Origin: Acanthamoeba sp. SK_2022b
Taxonomy: Eukaryota > Discosea > Longamoebia > Acanthamoebidae
Reading direction: 5' to 3'
DNA length: 64,000 nt
Assembly: GCA_027943245.1 (NCBI GenBank)
Contig: JANDJZ010000149.1
Span: 32,585-96,584, forward strand
In this document: piece by piece, positions 24,782 through 38,400 of the stretch
Position numbering within the stretch: the stretch's first letter is position 1
Layout of the letters: every line of letters starts with the position of its first letter
Made by a program: the position numbers and the translations under genes
The notes under the pieces: generated by a model
Databases searched by the model: none
The model's input: only the letters and a program-made list of their open reading frames with translations
What the model was told of the DNA's origin: nothing

Positions 24782-27126
24782 ATGGAGCAAGTTGGAGAAG
24801 GGGACCCTTCTCTAGACCGCTCGAGCACAGAGGAGCATGAAGATAATGTGAATGAGATCACTACGGAGATGGGCAGCCTGGATGGTGGAGTGAATGGGGA
24901 TGAGGCAGCGGAAGGCGAAGACGGAGACGAAGAAGCTGGACATGCCACCAAATGCTTCAAAAATCTGATCGATAAGCCTGTAGCAGAGGAGATAAAGCTG
25001 TTTGAATGGTGTCCCACCATGGATTTGCTGGCCTGGATTACTGCCGACGACCAGCTTGTCGTCCAGCGGCTGTCGTGGCAGCGCCTGTTCAGCATTCGCA
25101 CTCATGACCAGCCCATCACTGCACTCACCTGGCGTCCTGATGGTAAGCTCTCTCCTTGCCTCGTGAGCTCGTATAGATTGCTTTGCGCAGAAAGAGAGAG
25201 AAGGCGCGTCGTGCTCAGCATCATGCCCGCCACGTTGCAGGCAAGATCATAGCCGTGGGCCACCAGGACGGCAAGATATCGCTGGTCGATGTAGAGAACG
25301 GGACCGCCTACTTCTCCTCCCAGTTCCACGCTGCGTCGATCACCTGCCTTCACTGGGCGCAGGAGACTAGCGTTGGCGCGCCGGCGCACGCATCGGGCCC
25401 TCTGGGACTCATGCACCGCGCGCACATACACTACCTCGTCGACCGCACAGAGCGTTTCCTCCAACCGCTGCCGCCGCCTCCTATGCAGGGCCAATCACCG
25501 GATGGGTAGGCTTCACCACACCCACACCCACACCCACACCCACACCCACACCCACCCCCACACCCACACCCACACTCACACCACGTGTACTTGCACTGCA
25601 CGCACGCATGCGCGCGCGCATCCATCCATTCATCCATTCATACATCATGTCATTTGCCTCTCCAGAGCCGTAGACATGGAGACGACCACGAATGCTGCGG
25701 CGCGTATGCCGCCGCCGAATCAGCTCAACATCCTCGTGTCCGGCGACGAAACGGGCAAGGTCATTCTCAGGTGCGTCCTCCCCTGTTGCTGCTGCCTGTC
25801 CGATGGATCGCGTTCGCCTGACGCGCGGCCACGTGTTTAGTGCGCTAGGCACGTTCTGCGTCGGCATGGCCGACACCCGGGCGATGGCCAACTCGCAACA
25901 GGTGCGTACACGTTGCCACCGCCTTGTGAGAGAAGGGGCGCCAACGGCTGACGATGCAAGCGCCCCACGTGGTCCGCAGGCGCAAGCGATGAGGGTCAAC
26001 CTGTCGCCCGACCTCAAACACCTCTACATCGCGGTCGAGGGCACGCTCGACTGGGAGTACCTGGCCGTTCGTGAGGACGGGGCGGCGCAGTCCTCGTTTC
26101 TCTCTCCGCTGCCTCCGACCAAGACTCCCTCGGCGTTCCTCTCGCCGGGCGAGTCCGCGCCCTCGCCCACCCTCGGGCTGATCGACATCAACACTTCGCT
26201 GCTGTGGTCCCGGCGGCAGGAGCTCAAGATGATCGCCGTCCAGTCTGCCTACATATCTTCACACCTTTCTCACATCGGCACGACGCTCCAGCTCATGGGC
26301 GATAAGTGGGGCCAGTCCATCAACGAATTTGACTCCCGATGCAACGATTTTTCCAACATGCTGCAAGGTACTCGCCTTACTCGTGTCTCTTTCTCTCTCG
26401 GTTAAGGGTTGCGTACACCGTACGCACGCACGCACACTTACATTCGGTCTCACGCCACGCCGTTGGTTTATCAGAGAACAACAGCACTACTACAGTACGG
26501 CAAGAGCTGCTCTATTTTCTGGTGACTGGTGTACCCAGCGCCGACCTCGAGCGATTCCTGCTCACAACGCTGACGGAGTCGGTACGGCGCGCGGCTTGGC
26601 TGTGCTCTTGTGCGTGCGTGCGGCTCATGTTATCTCCCGATACGATCAAGGGGGTCCGAAAAATGGGCAAAGGCATCGAAGCTGGCTGCGCTCGGCTCAA
26701 TGAACTGCTCGTCACGCACCTCCAACCGGCCAGCGAGACGCTGCTCTTCCGACTGAGCGAGCTGCAAGGAAGAGTACAAAACTCCCGCGTCCTCCTCTCT
26801 TCTCTCAAACGGGTTCTCGCGCAGGTCACTCTCAACGTTGCTCTCGCGACTCATTCGCAACCCGCTCGCTGCGGCGCGTTGTGTCGCGCAGGCCAAGTGG
26901 TATGAGCAATTCGGGGTCATCGGCCTCGAGGAGGAATCCCTATCCTACCTCCTGCAGAAGGCGTCGCTCTTCATTCGTCGAACCGAGGAGCTGTGTAAGA
27001 TCCTCGGCGAGTTGAAGAGAAAGTACTCGGCCTTCTTCAACTGGCTTCTTGCCGGTACCCACCACCCTCTCCTCTCAGGCAAACACATACCGCAATTCTT
27101 CTTCCACTCACTCAGTCACTCACACT

Positions 27127-27192
<66 letters not shown>

Positions 27193-29502
27193 TCACACAC
27201 GCGCCACACCACCACAAACTTGCTCGGGGGCTGCTCAGGCACGCTGCGGCTGGCGGACATGCTCACGCGGCGAAGGATGAAGGAGCTGGTGCCGGTCGAC
27301 GAAAAGGCCGTGTCCGACTTCCTTAACGATAACCTGGGCAAGGACCTCATTTCGCCCTTCTTCAAGGAGGCAGAGACCGACGAAGACGCCGACGGCCGGC
27401 CCGAGGCAGGGATAGCGTCGGCGACTGCTGGGAATGTGCTGCCCTCGCCCGGTGTCGGGCCTCTATCTGCCGATGGACGCCATCGCCTCTCGGGCTTTGG
27501 AAGCGCCACGCCCTCCTTTGCGCGACGCATGTCCTCGCTCCCGTCGTCGTCGCCCTTCATGCTCTCCTCTTCCATCTCCCCATTCACCAATGTGTCGCCG
27601 CGGTCGGCCTTCCAGCTCGGAGGCGCTGCCGACGTGGCCTCCACGCCCGCGCGGCCCAGCCACCCGTTCTCGTCTTCGCAGCTCGGCCCGAGAGGCGTCA
27701 ACCCGATCACCGCGCTGGGCTCGCTCTCCGCCTTCTCGACGCCCTCGCCCGCCTCGGCTTCCTCCGCCAGCGGCGCTTCGTTTGCCGGCACGCCGCCCGG
27801 CCTGCCTCGATTCTCTCCCTCTTCGATCGCCGCCAGTGTCGCGCGATCGCAGCTTCCGCAGCTCTCCTCCATCTCGGCCCTCTCCACGCCCTCGTCCGCC
27901 TCGCGCGGCTACCGCAGCTCCCGAGGCACTCCCTCTTTCACTGCGGCGCTGAACGCGGCCGCGCCGCCCTCCGCTCTTGGCGGCTCTCCCTCGCTCAAGC
28001 AGATGTTCAGCGACATGGCGGCCATCTACGAGGAGACCTTCATCATGCCCTCGCAGACCCTCGCCAAGTCGTTCGCCATCGACAATGCCATCCCGCTGCT
28101 TGCCGTCAAGGAACTCACCAGGCAGGCCCGGCCCGCTCCGCCGCCCGAGAAGAACCGGGTGGACTCCGAGCCCGAGCTCAAGCCCAAGGAGAAGCGGGAA
28201 CGAAATTACTGGGAGGAGGACGACGAGGAGGAAGTGGAGGAGGGGGAAGCAGAGGTGGCGGCGGAGGAGAGCGTGCCCCTCGAGGGGGGAGAGACGGAGG
28301 AGGAGTTCGACCAAGCGCCGGACGGCGAGGACATACCGGACCAGGTGCTGACCGCCTTCTTCACCGAGACCGTCGTGGAGGAGGAGAAGGAGGTAGAGGG
28401 GGAGCGCGCAGGACCTGCGAGCGAGTCCGCCGTGTGCCTGCACCTTACCGCGTTCCATTCCTCGGCGCCGATGCCGTCCGCGCTGCAAGACGCGCTGGGC
28501 GGCGATGCCTCGTTCTCGTTCTCGGACGACGCGTCGGCGTCGCCCTCCCCGAAGCGCTACGTGTGGCTGTTGCGGAAGCGCTACCGCTTCAACCCGCGCC
28601 AACACCGCCGAAGGCAGGGGGGCCTCGAGGAGTTGGGGACCATCTACGGCGCTCGGCCAAAGAGCGTCGATGACTACAGCGTGGGCGCCCTGCGTCTCCC
28701 GCGCGATAACGCCGAGGTCATGCACCTGTCCTTCTACAACAAAGACACGCTGGCAGTCCTGTCGTGCGCCACCACCATCAACGCGGACCACTCCATCGAC
28801 CCCCTCGTCGGGCCCGAGGGTACAGCCTCCCCCCTCTGCCCCCATCTGACTTCCTCGCCCAACCACGGCTCTCCTTTCGCTCATGCGGCGTTGCTGTACG
28901 CGCGTGGGGAGCAGGCGTGGTGGAAACGAGGCTGGAGCTGATCCCCATCAAGGATGTCGCCTTTGTGCGCATTCCCGACCGATGCCAGCTCAGCGGCCGC
29001 ACGAACCTGGTGCAACGCATGCTCGATGACAAGGTGCGCCTTCCCGCCCGCACGCATGCACCCGTTCGCCCCAGCCACGCTGACGACCATCGTGTCCCTC
29101 CTTTGTTTGTTTGTTTGTTTGGTTGGTTGGTTGGTTGGTTGATTGCTTGATTGCTTGCTTGCTTGCTTGGTGGCGTGTGGGCAGTCCTTTGTGTCTTCGG
29201 CGCCACGCGAATGCAAGTCGAGACTGCAGCCGCCGAACGCGGCCGGTGCCGCTGTGAGCGGGACGAGAAACGTAGCCGCCGTGTACGCTGCGCCCAAGCG
29301 CCTTCTTTTCTACGATCTTTTGGATGAAGAGGAGGAGGAAGAGGAAGAGGAAGAGGAAGGCCAAGAAGGCGAGGAGGAGGAAGGCGAGGCGGGTGAAGAA
29401 GAGGGAGAAGCGAATATCTCCCAAATGGTCCAAGACGAAGGCGACGAGGACGCAGAGGACCGGGAGGTGGGCAGCCGAGAGGGCAGCTTCATGGACGAGT
29501 GA
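24782..29502 (+). CDS. APC4: Anaphase-promoting complex subunit 4 (APC4), enlarged
   Basis: Scaffold subunit of the APC/C ubiquitin ligase. Exons 24782-25142, 25241-25505, 25666-25770, 25841-25901, 25980-26367, 26475-26581, 26651-26773, 26892-27054, 27239-28819, 28915-29033, 29185-29502 give about 1,196 aa against 808 in human. The WD40 N-terminus (LFEWCPTMDLLAWITADDQL, ALTWRPDGK, FHAASITCLHW) and the long helical domain (GVRKMGKGIE, LVTHLQPASETLLFRLSELQ, AKWYEQFGVIGLEEES) match the family. Exon 9 (1.58 kb) inserts a Ser/Pro/Ala-rich and acidic region of several hundred residues not found in animals. The C-terminus is a poly-Glu tail. Three introns carry microsatellites. Confidence 0.92.
25513..25582. 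repeat. (CACCCA)n-like satellite in APC4 intron 2
   Basis: Tandem ACACCC units with small variations, lying just inside the donor of intron 2. Confidence 0.9.
27129..27190. repeat. (CA)n microsatellite in APC4 intron 8
   Basis: About 62 bp of pure CA, roughly 50 bp upstream of the acceptor of the long exon 9. Confidence 0.97.
29103..29168. repeat. Tetranucleotide repeat array in APC4 intron 10
   Basis: Successive blocks of TTTG, GGTT and TTGC units change one after another, suggesting stepwise expansion of related tetramers. Confidence 0.9.
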
Positions 29503-29626
29503 AAGAGCAAGAGACAGACAAACAAGGAGAGCAATTTGCGTCGACTTTGGTTGCAATTCCTGGCATCAACGGGGCAAGTGCTGGGGCAGCTGCGTTTGTT
29601 TGGGCTGTGTCGGTGTGCGCAGCAAG

Positions 29627-30486
29627 ATGGACGTCAGTCTACTTATTTCGCAACCAGCCCCAGACTCGCCGACACGCCCTGCCAAGGTGCCGCGCATGGA
29701 CAGCGAGAAGAGCTCGCCCACCACCGGATTCGGAGGTGAGCCGATTGAAAGAAAGCCAAATCACTTTGGCGACATCTTGGCACCACGCGAAATCAGCACG
29801 GTGCTCCCGGCGGGCTTCACCGGACTCGAGCGCATTGTCCTCTCCGCCAACGGCAACCTTCAGCGCATCATGAGGTACCTGTCCTCTGCCCTCGGAGTTG
29901 TATGCCGTTACATTGTTTATTTAAATATAAAAAAACCTCACAATTTATTATTGTGTTGGGGCGCAACAGTGCATTCTACAACAGCCCTGTGACGGTTGAG
30001 ATCATCAGGAATGACCGTGTCGGCGAAACCAGCGTCTTTGAGCGGGAGGTCAACCTCACATGCTTCGGCAAGGTAGCCCTGCGCTCAGCCTCTCTCTTCT
30101 ATTACCTTGCTAACCTCATTTCGCGTGGGGACAAGGCATTCTGTAATGCCAAGAGCACCGTGACGATCAAGAAGGACGAGTACCTGCGACTTGTGCTGGA
30201 GCAAAAGGTCGGCATTGGCCAGCTCTTCTTCCACTTGCGCCTCCTTCCCAGCTTCGTCCTGCTCCAGGTCGATTGCCCAATCATACCAACACCCCCATGG
30301 GCAAACCTCACGAGCGATCGCTAATAAGATCGTGAATGGCCATAGGCTGGTCGTATGAACGAGGAGAAGGTGTCACTGTGGCGTGAGTACCGCTTGGAGG
30401 CCGACAGCATCGTGTGCGAGATCCGAGAGGAGTTCGTGCCCGACCTCTTCGATCTCCGACCCGCCGACCGCAGTGAAGACGCATAG
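29627..30486 (+). CDS. Conserved protein, chorismate-lyase-like (tentative)
   Basis: Exons 29627-29874, 29970-30072, 30136-30267, 30346-30486 close in phase at 207 aa. The core reads LPAGFTGLERIVLSANGNLQ, SAFYNSPVTVEIIRND, FEREVNLTCFGKAFCNAKST, RLVLEQKVGIGQLF and then YRLEADSIVCEIREEFVPD. This order of strands, with a first helix, a central NSPVxVEI strand and a final IREEF strand, resembles the UbiC/DUF98 chorismate-pyruvate-lyase fold. The resemblance is from memory of the family, and I do not claim catalytic activity. The N-terminal 60 residues are Ser/Pro-rich and variable. Confidence 0.6.
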
Positions 30487-30651
30487 TCTGGTTCTCTTGC
30501 TCTGGTAATTGCCTCACACGGACAGAGAGCCACGTATCCAGGGCTGTTCCTGGAGCACAAACATTGATGCCATTCACACCAGACCATCCATCACGCTTCT
30601 CGCCTTTGTTGGTGGCGTTTTGTTTTGTTTTGTTTTATTTACTGCGTTGAG

Positions 30652-31558
30652 ATGGAAGCGGGGCAGGTGCAATCGCTGGTCGATTGGGACGCTTTGATTC
30701 GAGATTTCTATCCCGATATTGATCCACAGAGCGTAGACAACGTGTGGAAGTGGAATCGCACGAAACCACTGACTCTGGTCTACTTCATCCAGCAGCTCCA
30801 GGCCAAGAAGCTCGTAAAAGATTTTGAAGATTTAGAACCATCACGCCCCTTTCAAGTGGTAATCTTGGGTGGCAATCCTGAGGAAGAGGACAATGCACTC
30901 GAATTTTGGGGTGAGACCATCGAGAAGGTGCTCAATCTCGAGGCAAAAAATCGTCGCCTTGATGTTGTGATGATCGGGCCGCAAGTGAGCCCCGAGCGGC
31001 ACAACACGAGCGTGGACCTCACGCCACGACTGCGAATCACCTTCTATAAAGGCCGCTTTCATGATTACCGAGAGGATCTTGTGGATGACAAGAAATACCA
31101 GGACCCTCATATGTTCCTGGCCTACCACAGGTGCGTTCGTTTTCATCCTGCACCTGGTCATGTAGCGTCAGCATCTTCTCACAAGAAGAGGCCATCCGGC
31201 AGTGGCTTCCACTTCTACATCGAGTCGTGGACAAGCACCCTTGTCGCGCTGTTCAACGATCGCGTGGTGGGCTGCTTCACCTCGCACGACCTCCAGGATG
31301 AGAACAAGCAGCTGCAGTGGCTCACCGGCTGCTGCGACTTCGAGACGCTCATCGCCCCCGCCCCTAACCCCTTCCGGTAGACTCTCCTGGCTTGATGTGC
31401 GTGACCATGGCCATGACCATGACCATGTGCGCTACAGGTGCGATCGAAAGGAGAGGAAGCGGGCCTACAACGATCGTCTCTTCGCCATCCGCGGTCTGCC
31501 CGACAGCCTCTACGTGTTCGCCTCCTCCGGGCCCCGACGCCTCGAGAAGGGCGAGTGA
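30652..31558 (+). CDS. MSS51 C-terminal-like domain protein
   Basis: Exons 30652-31130, 31203-31376 and 31438-31558 give 257 aa. The pattern PLTLVYFIQQLQ, FQVVILGGNPEEED, LDVVMIGPQV, RLRITFYKGRFHDYRED, GFHFYIESWTSTLVALFND and NPFR matches the C-terminal domain shared by MYND-type MSS51 and many uncharacterised eukaryotic proteins, thought to have a Rossmann-like fold. The MYND zinc finger of true MSS51 is absent, so a role in mitochondrial COX1 translation should not be assumed. Confidence 0.65.
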
Positions 31559-31811
31559 ACCGCCCCCCCCCCCTTTCCCTAGCCGCTCCACCCGCTCTGC
31601 TGAGTGAAGGCAAGCGCGCCCTCCTCTGTATTTATTTATTCAAGAAGGCCTTGCCTGGCTCTCTCCACCGTCTGTTGTCTTGTCGCCTTCTTCCATCTTC
31701 GCCTTCGATCCGTGGGCACGTCGCTCCGTGCCTCGCGCCAATGTACAAATGCAATGGGCACTGCCCGATGCTCTCTCTCTCTCTCTCTCAACTCCTCAGG
31801 AGACGACGCCG

Positions 31812-32971
<1,160 letters not shown>

Positions 32972-33232
32972 CTCTATATCGTTAAACGATGTTGCGTTTG
33001 CTTTCTGCCGTTGAAAATAACGGTTTACTGGCTACTCCATTCTTGGCATTCCACTGGAATGCAACTAAGGAAAATATAGCGAAAAACATCGAGAAAGGTC
33101 GATCCCGCATTAAACCGGGCACGGGATTATCCACCTTGGTGTTGCGTGGCTTGCGCCGTGCGTGTTTGTGGGTTGGGCAGATTGGCAGACAAAGAAAAAG
33201 AAGATACACAGGACACATAGATCTCTTAGATA

Positions 33233-34516
33233 ATGAGCAGCATCGGCACTGGGGTAAGCTGTTGTCCCGTCTTTTTCTTTGACTCTTGCCAGTAAGTAGT
33301 GCGCACAGCGAATCCCCATCTCATCCAACCCCTCCCATTCTTGTGCAGTACGATCTTTCGTCCACCACATTCTCTCCTGATGGAAGGGTCTTCCAAGTGG
33401 AGTATGCCGCCAAGGCTGTCGAGAACAGTGGGTATGGCTCTGACCTCTCAATTTTACTCCATTTTTCAATGGCATGCGATCTGGTGTGTGCGCACAGCAT
33501 TTTGAGTAATGTATGTTGTTGCGATATTGCAGCACTGCCCTTGGTTTGCGAGTGAAGGATGGCGTTGTTCTCGCCGTGGAGAAACTTCTGGTCTCCAAGA
33601 TGCTCGTCCCAAACACCAACAGACGCATCCACACTGTCGACCGACACTGCGGTCTCGTACGTTCCCACCCCTCACGTATCACGCACACACACTGCGCGCG
33701 TGTCACTTTGTCTCATCGTGTCCACGCAACCTCTTCCTCTCTCTGTGCCTCTTGGATCAAAACCTGCCAGGCCATGTCCGGTCTGGTGGCCGACGGCAGG
33801 CAGCTGGTCTCCAGAGGACGGGCTGAGGCGACGAGCTACAGGGAGTTCTATGGCACTGACATCTCGGGCAAGGTGCTCAACGAACGACTCTCCAACTTCG
33901 TGCAGCTCTACTCCCTCTACGGCTCGGTCAGGCCGTTTGGCACCTCGGTCATCCTCGGCTGCGTGGACAAGAACGGACCTCAGCTTTTCATGATCGAGCC
34001 CTCGGGCGTCTCGTGGGTACGTGTTCTTGACCTCGCCCTCTCGATACGAGCCCACCTGCCTGTGCGGCCCGCGAGGAGTAAGTGACTCATCGAGAGCGGG
34101 TTGTGGGGACATGCAGGGATACTTTGGTGTGGCGATCGGTAAGGGCGCCAGAGCGGCCAAGACTGAGATCGAGAAGCTCAAGCTCTCCGAAATGACGGCC
34201 CGCGAGGCCCTCAAGGAAGCTGCCAAGATGTACGCCTACAACCCCCCCCCCCAAAACCACATGTAGAGCGCTCGCCCTTGGAAGATGCGTTGGGCTCAGA
34301 CGTGTGTTTGTGTGTCTGTCTGCTTGTTTTCTGGCCAGTATCTACTCGGTGCACGATGACGCCAAGGACAAGGCCTTCGAGCTGGAGCTGAGCTGGGTGT
34401 GCGAGGAGACGGGCAACCTGCACAAGCTTGTGCCAAAGGACCTCCTCGAGGAGGCCGAGAAGTATGCCAAGCAGGCGCTCGAGGAAGAGGAGGACATGTC
34501 CGAGGAGGAGGATTAA
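33233..34516 (+). CDS. PSMA3: 20S proteasome subunit alpha-7 (PSMA3)
   Basis: Alpha-ring subunit of the 20S proteasome core. Six exons (33233-33253, 33349-33431, 33533-33656, 33771-34016, 34117-34229, 34339-34516) give 254 aa (human PSMA3 255). [20 protein letters not shown] starts the protein, the alpha-subunit signature. Then come [60 protein letters not shown], and the family-specific [16 protein letters not shown] with an acidic C-terminus ([12 protein letters not shown]). Exon 1 is only 21 nt. Confidence 0.97.
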
Positions 34517-34693
34517 GACCGTCTGTACACACGTCAAGGCACCGCGATGGATTGGGGAGTCATGCACGTGGTGGGTCCTGTTAATCTTTGCAACCGCTAA
34601 AGATCTCTTTCTTCTCGAAACGCTCTTCAACACAGCACAAAAAATAGAAAAAAAAGAAAAAAGAATTAAAATATAAATATTCCACTCAACAAG

Positions 34694-34963
34694 ATGAGCA
34701 GCAGACCAAGAGGCGCACCGAAGCCTTCGGGCAACAGGGCGATGGGCATCGTGCTGGGCGGTATTGTGGCAGTGAGCTTCTCGTACCCATTCTGGTTGCT
34801 CATGTCCAACAGCGGCGGGAGCGACAACGGACGAATTGATCCCACCAAGGGCAAGCTACCCGGACAGGCCAAGATTCGTGGCGCCTTCCTCAACACCGGC
34901 AGCAAAGATGCTGGTCCCGATCCCAACGCCACGACCTATCTGCCGCCCAAGGAACGAAACTAA
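34694..34963 (+). CDS. Small single-pass membrane protein, unknown
   Basis: Intronless 89-residue ORF. Basic, Pro-rich N-terminus, then one hydrophobic segment (GIVLGGIVAVSFSYPFWLLM), and a hydrophilic tail ending IRGAFLNTGSKDAGPDPNAT. The tail motif NTGSKD(A/I)GPDP looks conserved, because I recall similar endings in short fungal and plant proteins, but I cannot name a family. It sits 178 bp after PSMA3, in A-rich flanking sequence, with a good start context. Confidence 0.6.
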   Translation: MSSRPRGAPKPSGNRAMGIVLGGIVAVSFSYPFWLLMSNSGGSDNGRIDPTKGKLPGQAKIRGAFLNTGSKDAGPDPNATTYLPPKERN

Positions 34964-35427
34964 AAGCAATGCACCCATGTAAATACGGCGAGAAGATTGA
35001 GTAAAGGATTAATACTCCTGGATTTGGCGTTTTTTTAGAATCAAAAGATGACAAGAACGCCGTCAGGAGTGTGGCGTCCTCCAAACCAAAGAAGCCTGGC
35101 AGCCTTGCTGTACCGCCTGGACACTGCAGCGATGGAGCTTGCCGCGGCAGGCAATACACGCAAGTGCCGCAACTAACTACCACGACACTTGCCCTACACG
35201 TGAGGTTCATGCGTCAATACCACTACTTTGTCGGGCGCAGTGATCTCGTTTGCTTGGCCCAGCACAGGCAACACCATTCGTGCTGCATGCCTACCCCAGG
35301 ATAAGGTAAGGCCCTGGAGTCTTTTCCTTTCTCTGCTACGATGCATCCTTATTTGTTCTCGCCATACAACGGAAAAATTGAGACTTGGTCGCATTCTCCC
35401 TCGCGAACCACAAGCGGGGAAGGGTGC
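34964..35427. other. Spacer with a possible 42-codon ORF
   Basis: Between the small membrane protein and the convergent M16 protease. A short plus-strand ORF (35049-35177, peptide beginning MTRTPSGVWRPP) is present, but nothing supports its being a gene. The rest probably holds both 3' untranslated regions. Confidence 0.35.
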
Positions 35428-38400
35428 CTAGCTGTCGGGGGCACCGTCAACAGCTGCTGCTCCTGGAGATGGCGGCGTCACGGGCGGCACCGGGAACGAG
35501 CTGACCGCGTTCTGCACGCGCTGGCGCTGCTCGTCCATACCCACCGGAGGCTCCTTGCCCGAGGTTCCAATGCTCGCGCACATGACTCGCATCCCCTGGA
35601 AGAACTCGCTCACGATCGCACGGATGTCTACACCCCACCACCAGGAAGCCAACAGGCGTTTGTTGTTCCACCACAGGATTGACGTTGGTCAGTTGGCCAT
35701 GGACGGAGGGGAGGAGGACGCCATATGGTGACAGTGCAGGCATGACGTACCAGAGAGCTCGACGGCGGCATAGGCCTCGTAGATGTCTTCGGCGCAGCTC
35801 AGGTTCATCATGTCTCGCGGGAAGATGCCGTCGGGCAGCTGCATGTACTCCATAAGGCTCATCCAGAAGGCGGGCCCCTTCATGGCCGTGATCAGCCACT
35901 CTGTGAGGTCATTCCACGGGCGGTGGGAGCGAGGGAGTGAGCAGGCGGATGCGCAGCCATGGAGATTGAGAGGTGGCCGTCCAGTACCCAGGTAGGGAAC
36001 CTTGGCCTCGTCCAGCTCCTGCTGGGAGATGTTGCCGTGCTTGAAGTCGTACAGAACGCGCAGCGCCTCCTCGATGGTGAGAGCGATCGAATCGGGGAAC
36101 GGCGTGAGGGTCACGTGGAGCGTGCCCGAGTCGTACAGGTCGGGCATCCTCAATGAGGCCGACACCTAATATATTCCATTATCATTTTTTTTAAAATTGT
36201 ATTAAATAAATATATAAAATTTATGTGAGGAAGGAGAGAGATGCGCACATTATAGAGCAGGCCCTTGCGCTCGCGCACCACTGAGAACAGGCGGTTGCTC
36301 AATATCTAAGTAATGGAAGGGCGAGAGTGTGAGATGGGGAGCCAGGGTCAGGGTCAAACGCGATCGGGGAGAGGGAGGGAAGGAGGCAGCCCACCTCCAC
36401 CATGACGTTGGCGACGCGGCTCTTCCACAAGCGGTGTCGCCTCACGCGCTGTCGGACGGCGGCGGACAAGGCGTCCTCGGTCTCCATGGCCGCGGTTTCG
36501 GCGGCGGCGGGGGCTTCCGATGGCGGCGCGGTGAGCTTGGTGTGGCCCCAGCGGTTCATCACGGGGAAGCACAGGTAGACGATCGCGCGCCGTTCCTCGT
36601 CCTCGGAGAGGTGCTTCCACTTCACGCGCGCCTCGTCGGTGAAGCTGATCCTGCTCGGGAACTCCCTCCTGGCCATCGCCAACACAAAGTTCTCGCTCTC
36701 GGCCGCTGTCGCCGTCGTCGTCGTCGCCGCCGGAAGGGCGAGGTGGGCCGAGAAGGGGTTGAGCGGTGGCGGCGCGCTGGAGAGCTCGGCCCCGCCGGCG
36801 AGCGGAGCGAACGCGGTGCGGCGCGGGATCGTGCCCAGGTACTTGAGCAGGAGGTCCTCGACGTCCCGCAGGCAGTCAAAGTGGCCGGCCAGGGACACCT
36901 CCACGTTCTGCATGTCGAGCAGCTGGTGGGAGACCAGCCACCGCGCTGCACACGCCACACCGTTTGAGTTGGTCGTTGCGTGAGCCAAAGCCGAGAGGCA
37001 TCGCGGGAGAGGGGGGAGGGGAGAGGGACGCACCTCGTTCGGCGGAGGCGTTGCGCAGGTCGGACGCGCTGGGTTGTGCGAAGCGCCAGTCGGTGGGCTG
37101 GTACAGGATGGAGGAAAGGTTGTCGGCGGCGATGTTGTCGATCTCCTTCTCCTCTCCCTCGCGGCAGCTCGCCGCATGCGTGCGGATGCGCTTCCACGCC
37201 CTGGAGCGCAGCCATTGACGCAAACCCGTCGTCAGGCGAGGGGCGCCCATGCGGAGAGGGGTGAGAGGCGAGAGGGCACCTTTCGTCCCAGCGCGGCTCG
37301 GTGAGGAGCATGTGGATGAGCTGGAGCGCCTTGCTGAGCCCGTTGTGCGACAGCGAGGTGCTGACGTGGAGACCCGTGGTCTCGAGGGTGGCTTCCGCGC
37401 TTGCCTGGGCACATGAATAGGAGATTAATAATAAATAATAATAAAAAAAGATTAAACGATAATGATAAATGATAAAAAACAACAAAGCAAGGGAGAGGGC
37501 GTGTGGAGACTCACCTCGACGCCCCATCGGCCACACCAGGCCACAACGACTTCCGAGGAGTGCGGGCCAGCGCCACTGTAGTCAAGACTCTGGTTAGCCA
37601 ACTAGAACTCAATTTATAATAGAGAGTGTGCGGTGTCACCTTTGCTGCATGGTGTCGAGGGCGAGCTGCGTGAGTCCCGCGTCTTCTCGGCTGCGCTCGC
37701 ACAGCTGGCCTCCCACGCTGGTGATGCGAATGCTGCAGCGCTTCTGGAAGTAGGACGAGTAGAGGTAGTTCACGCGGATGCCGTTGCTGAGCTCGAGCAG
37801 GACGATCCCGCTGGGCTTGTGGATGACTCGAGGCGTCGTGTCGGGCTCGGCCTTTCGTCGCTTCCTCCGCGCCTCGTCGTCGGCCGCCTCTGCCGGGCCG
37901 CTCCGGCGGTCCTCCTTTTCCTCCTCCTCCTCGTCACTCTCGCCTTCTTCGTCATCCTCATCCCCATCTTCGCCGTCTTCTTCGTCACTCTCGCCCTCTT
38001 CGTCCATCTCCCCATCTTCGTCCTCCTCCTCCTCCTCGCTTTCCTGCTTCTTGGCTGCCGCCTTCGTCTCCTCTTCGGTCTCCATCCCGTTCGAGGCCTC
38101 GCTGTGCTCTCGCTCGTTGTCGATGCGCTTCTGGAGCTCGTCCAGGACGTCCCGCCTGGTAGGGTCGTACGTGACCGGCACCCACGTCGGCTGGAGCTGC
38201 TCGAGCTTCCGCTGGATCACGTCGTCGGCGATCAGGTCGTGCGGGACTTCAATGTCCTTTGGCGCCTCCACCCCTGTTCATTCCACATTTTTCATTAATA
38301 AATTAATAATAAAATAATAAAATAATAAATAAATAGAACGTGCCCTCCATGGACTCTTCGATCACTTGGCGGATCTCTTCCTTGGTGACGCGGAAGGGCA

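Noticed and set aside
27463..28884. 473-codon open frame on the minus strand
   Set aside because: Antisense of the low-complexity APC4 exon 9; an Arg/Gly-rich shadow with no conserved motif.
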